Below are positions 15,484-15,718 of a DNA stretch of 15,718 bases, in pieces. The position numbers and the translations under genes were made by a program. Source of the stretch: Bacteroidales bacterium M2 (GTDB lineage Bacteria; Bacteroidota; Bacteroidia; Bacteroidales; Muribaculaceae); assembly GCA_001689415.1 (NCBI GenBank), contig LUJM01000045.1, positions 1-15,718 of the forward strand. Direction: 5' to 3'. The notes under the pieces are model-generated. The model was not told the origin of the DNA. It ran no database searches and saw nothing but the letters and a program-made list of their open reading frames with translations. Numbering within the stretch: position 1 is the stretch's first letter; every line of letters begins with the position of its first letter.

Positions 15484-15718
15484 ATGGCTTACGAAATTCA
15501 AGAAATCAGCGATGACCGTAACTTCTGCAACGGTGTTCCCGCTCTGAGCGAGATACAGCGAATAATCAATCAAGCCAAAGAAAAAGTATGGGCAAGGCGT
15601 TTTTCAATCCTTGCCCATACATATTCAACTTATCACGAATCTTATATACCGTGTTCACCCTTCAGGAAAACACCCGAGGCTGTTAACTCAAGGAGAAAGA
15701 GTGTCAGCGATAGGAGCT
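15484..15718 (+). CDS. Open reading frame running off the right edge, unrecognised
   Basis: An ATG at 15484 opens a frame of 78 codons that is still open at the window end. It begins MAYEIQEISDDRNFCNGV and ends in RRKSVSDRS. I do not recognise it. In its favour, the repeat at the left edge read on the minus strand is open in the equivalent frame (DAVYILRRKSVSDR against EAVNSRRKSVSDR), and the gap between the copies is exactly 3 nt. Against it, no promoter is seen, and a perfect terminator-like hairpin acting on the opposite strand lies inside it (15586-15620). It may be a chance frame across the 3' region of a minus-strand gene. Confidence 0.3.
   Translation, partial: MAYEIQEISDDRNFCNGVPALSEIQRIINQAKEKVWARRFSILAHTYSTYHESYIPCSPFRKTPEAVNSRRKSVSDRS
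15581..15620 (-). terminator. Intrinsic terminator for a minus-strand gene entering from the right edge
   Basis: GTATGGGCAAGG (15586-15597) pairs perfectly with CCTTGCCCATAC (15609-15620) around an 11-nt loop. Five A residues at 15581-15585 give a T-run after the stem only on the minus strand, so it should act leftward. A minus-strand gene whose 3' end lies within the last ~75 bases would fit. Candidate stops are TGA at 15690-15688 and TAA at 15644-15642. Confidence 0.6.
15674..15715. repeat. Right arm of terminal inverted repeat
   Basis: Bases 15690-15715 are an exact reverse complement of bases 1-26. The diverged extension reaches inward to about 15674. Only three bases (GCT) lie outside the perfect match before the window ends, so the repeat probably continues beyond it. 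Confidence 0.75.

Noticed and set aside
1..15718. CRISPR array, tRNA, rRNA, riboswitch or insertion sequence
   Set aside because: No regularly spaced repeats, cloverleaf, rRNA-like segment, conserved aptamer or transposase was found in the intergenic regions read.

Overview
The window looks like chromosomal DNA of a gut-type Bacteroidales bacterium, most plausibly Muribaculaceae or a Prevotella/Porphyromonas-like relative. Four promoters fit the Bacteroidota consensus TTG-N20-TAnnTTTG. Shine-Dalgarno sites are absent before the well-supported genes. A PorU-type sortase points to a type IX secretion system (T9SS), and the secreted proteins end in a short YYNLQG...GIYI...KV tail. The family placement is inference from gene content; no rRNA or tRNA is present.

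Layout. Bases 1-100 hold one arm of a terminal inverted repeat and a weak hairpin. Bases 101-5584 are a minus-strand block: porU (T9SS sortase), a membrane-anchored GH25 muramidase just upstream of it, and a family-3 membrane acyltransferase with its own promoter. Bases 5585-5758 are a divergent promoter region. Bases 5759-7200 are a plus-strand pair, a glutaminyl cyclase lipoprotein and sufE, overlapping by 4 nt and closed by a strong terminator. Bases 7360-14848 are a three-gene plus-strand operon: an M6 metalloprotease, a 1011-residue adhesin-like protein and a 706-residue paralogous surface protein. It is closed by a terminator that also faces the convergent gene. Bases 14925-15386 (minus) encode a small NlpE-like lipoprotein. 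The last ~330 bases hold its likely promoter, an open frame running off the edge, a hairpin terminator and the second arm of the terminal repeat.

How the parts may work together. PorU removes C-terminal sorting domains and attaches T9SS cargo to the surface. The glutaminyl cyclase caps N-terminal Gln of exported proteins, and the large adhesin is predicted to start with Gln after signal-peptide cleavage. The three operon proteins share a C-terminal module of about 30-40 residues and recurrent jelly-roll (choice-of-anchor J) and Fn3 domains, so they look like a co-expressed surface protease/adhesin set. Their transport by the T9SS is inference, because the tail is much shorter than a classical C-terminal domain.

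The most unusual large-scale feature is a perfect 26-bp inverted repeat at the two ends of the window (1-26 and 15690-15715). It is followed inward by a diverged extension, suggesting that both ends enter copies of the same repeated element or gene. I do not see a clearly new defence or mobile system. The best candidates for novelty are the protease/adhesin operon, the terminal repeat and the cysteine-less NlpE-like protein.
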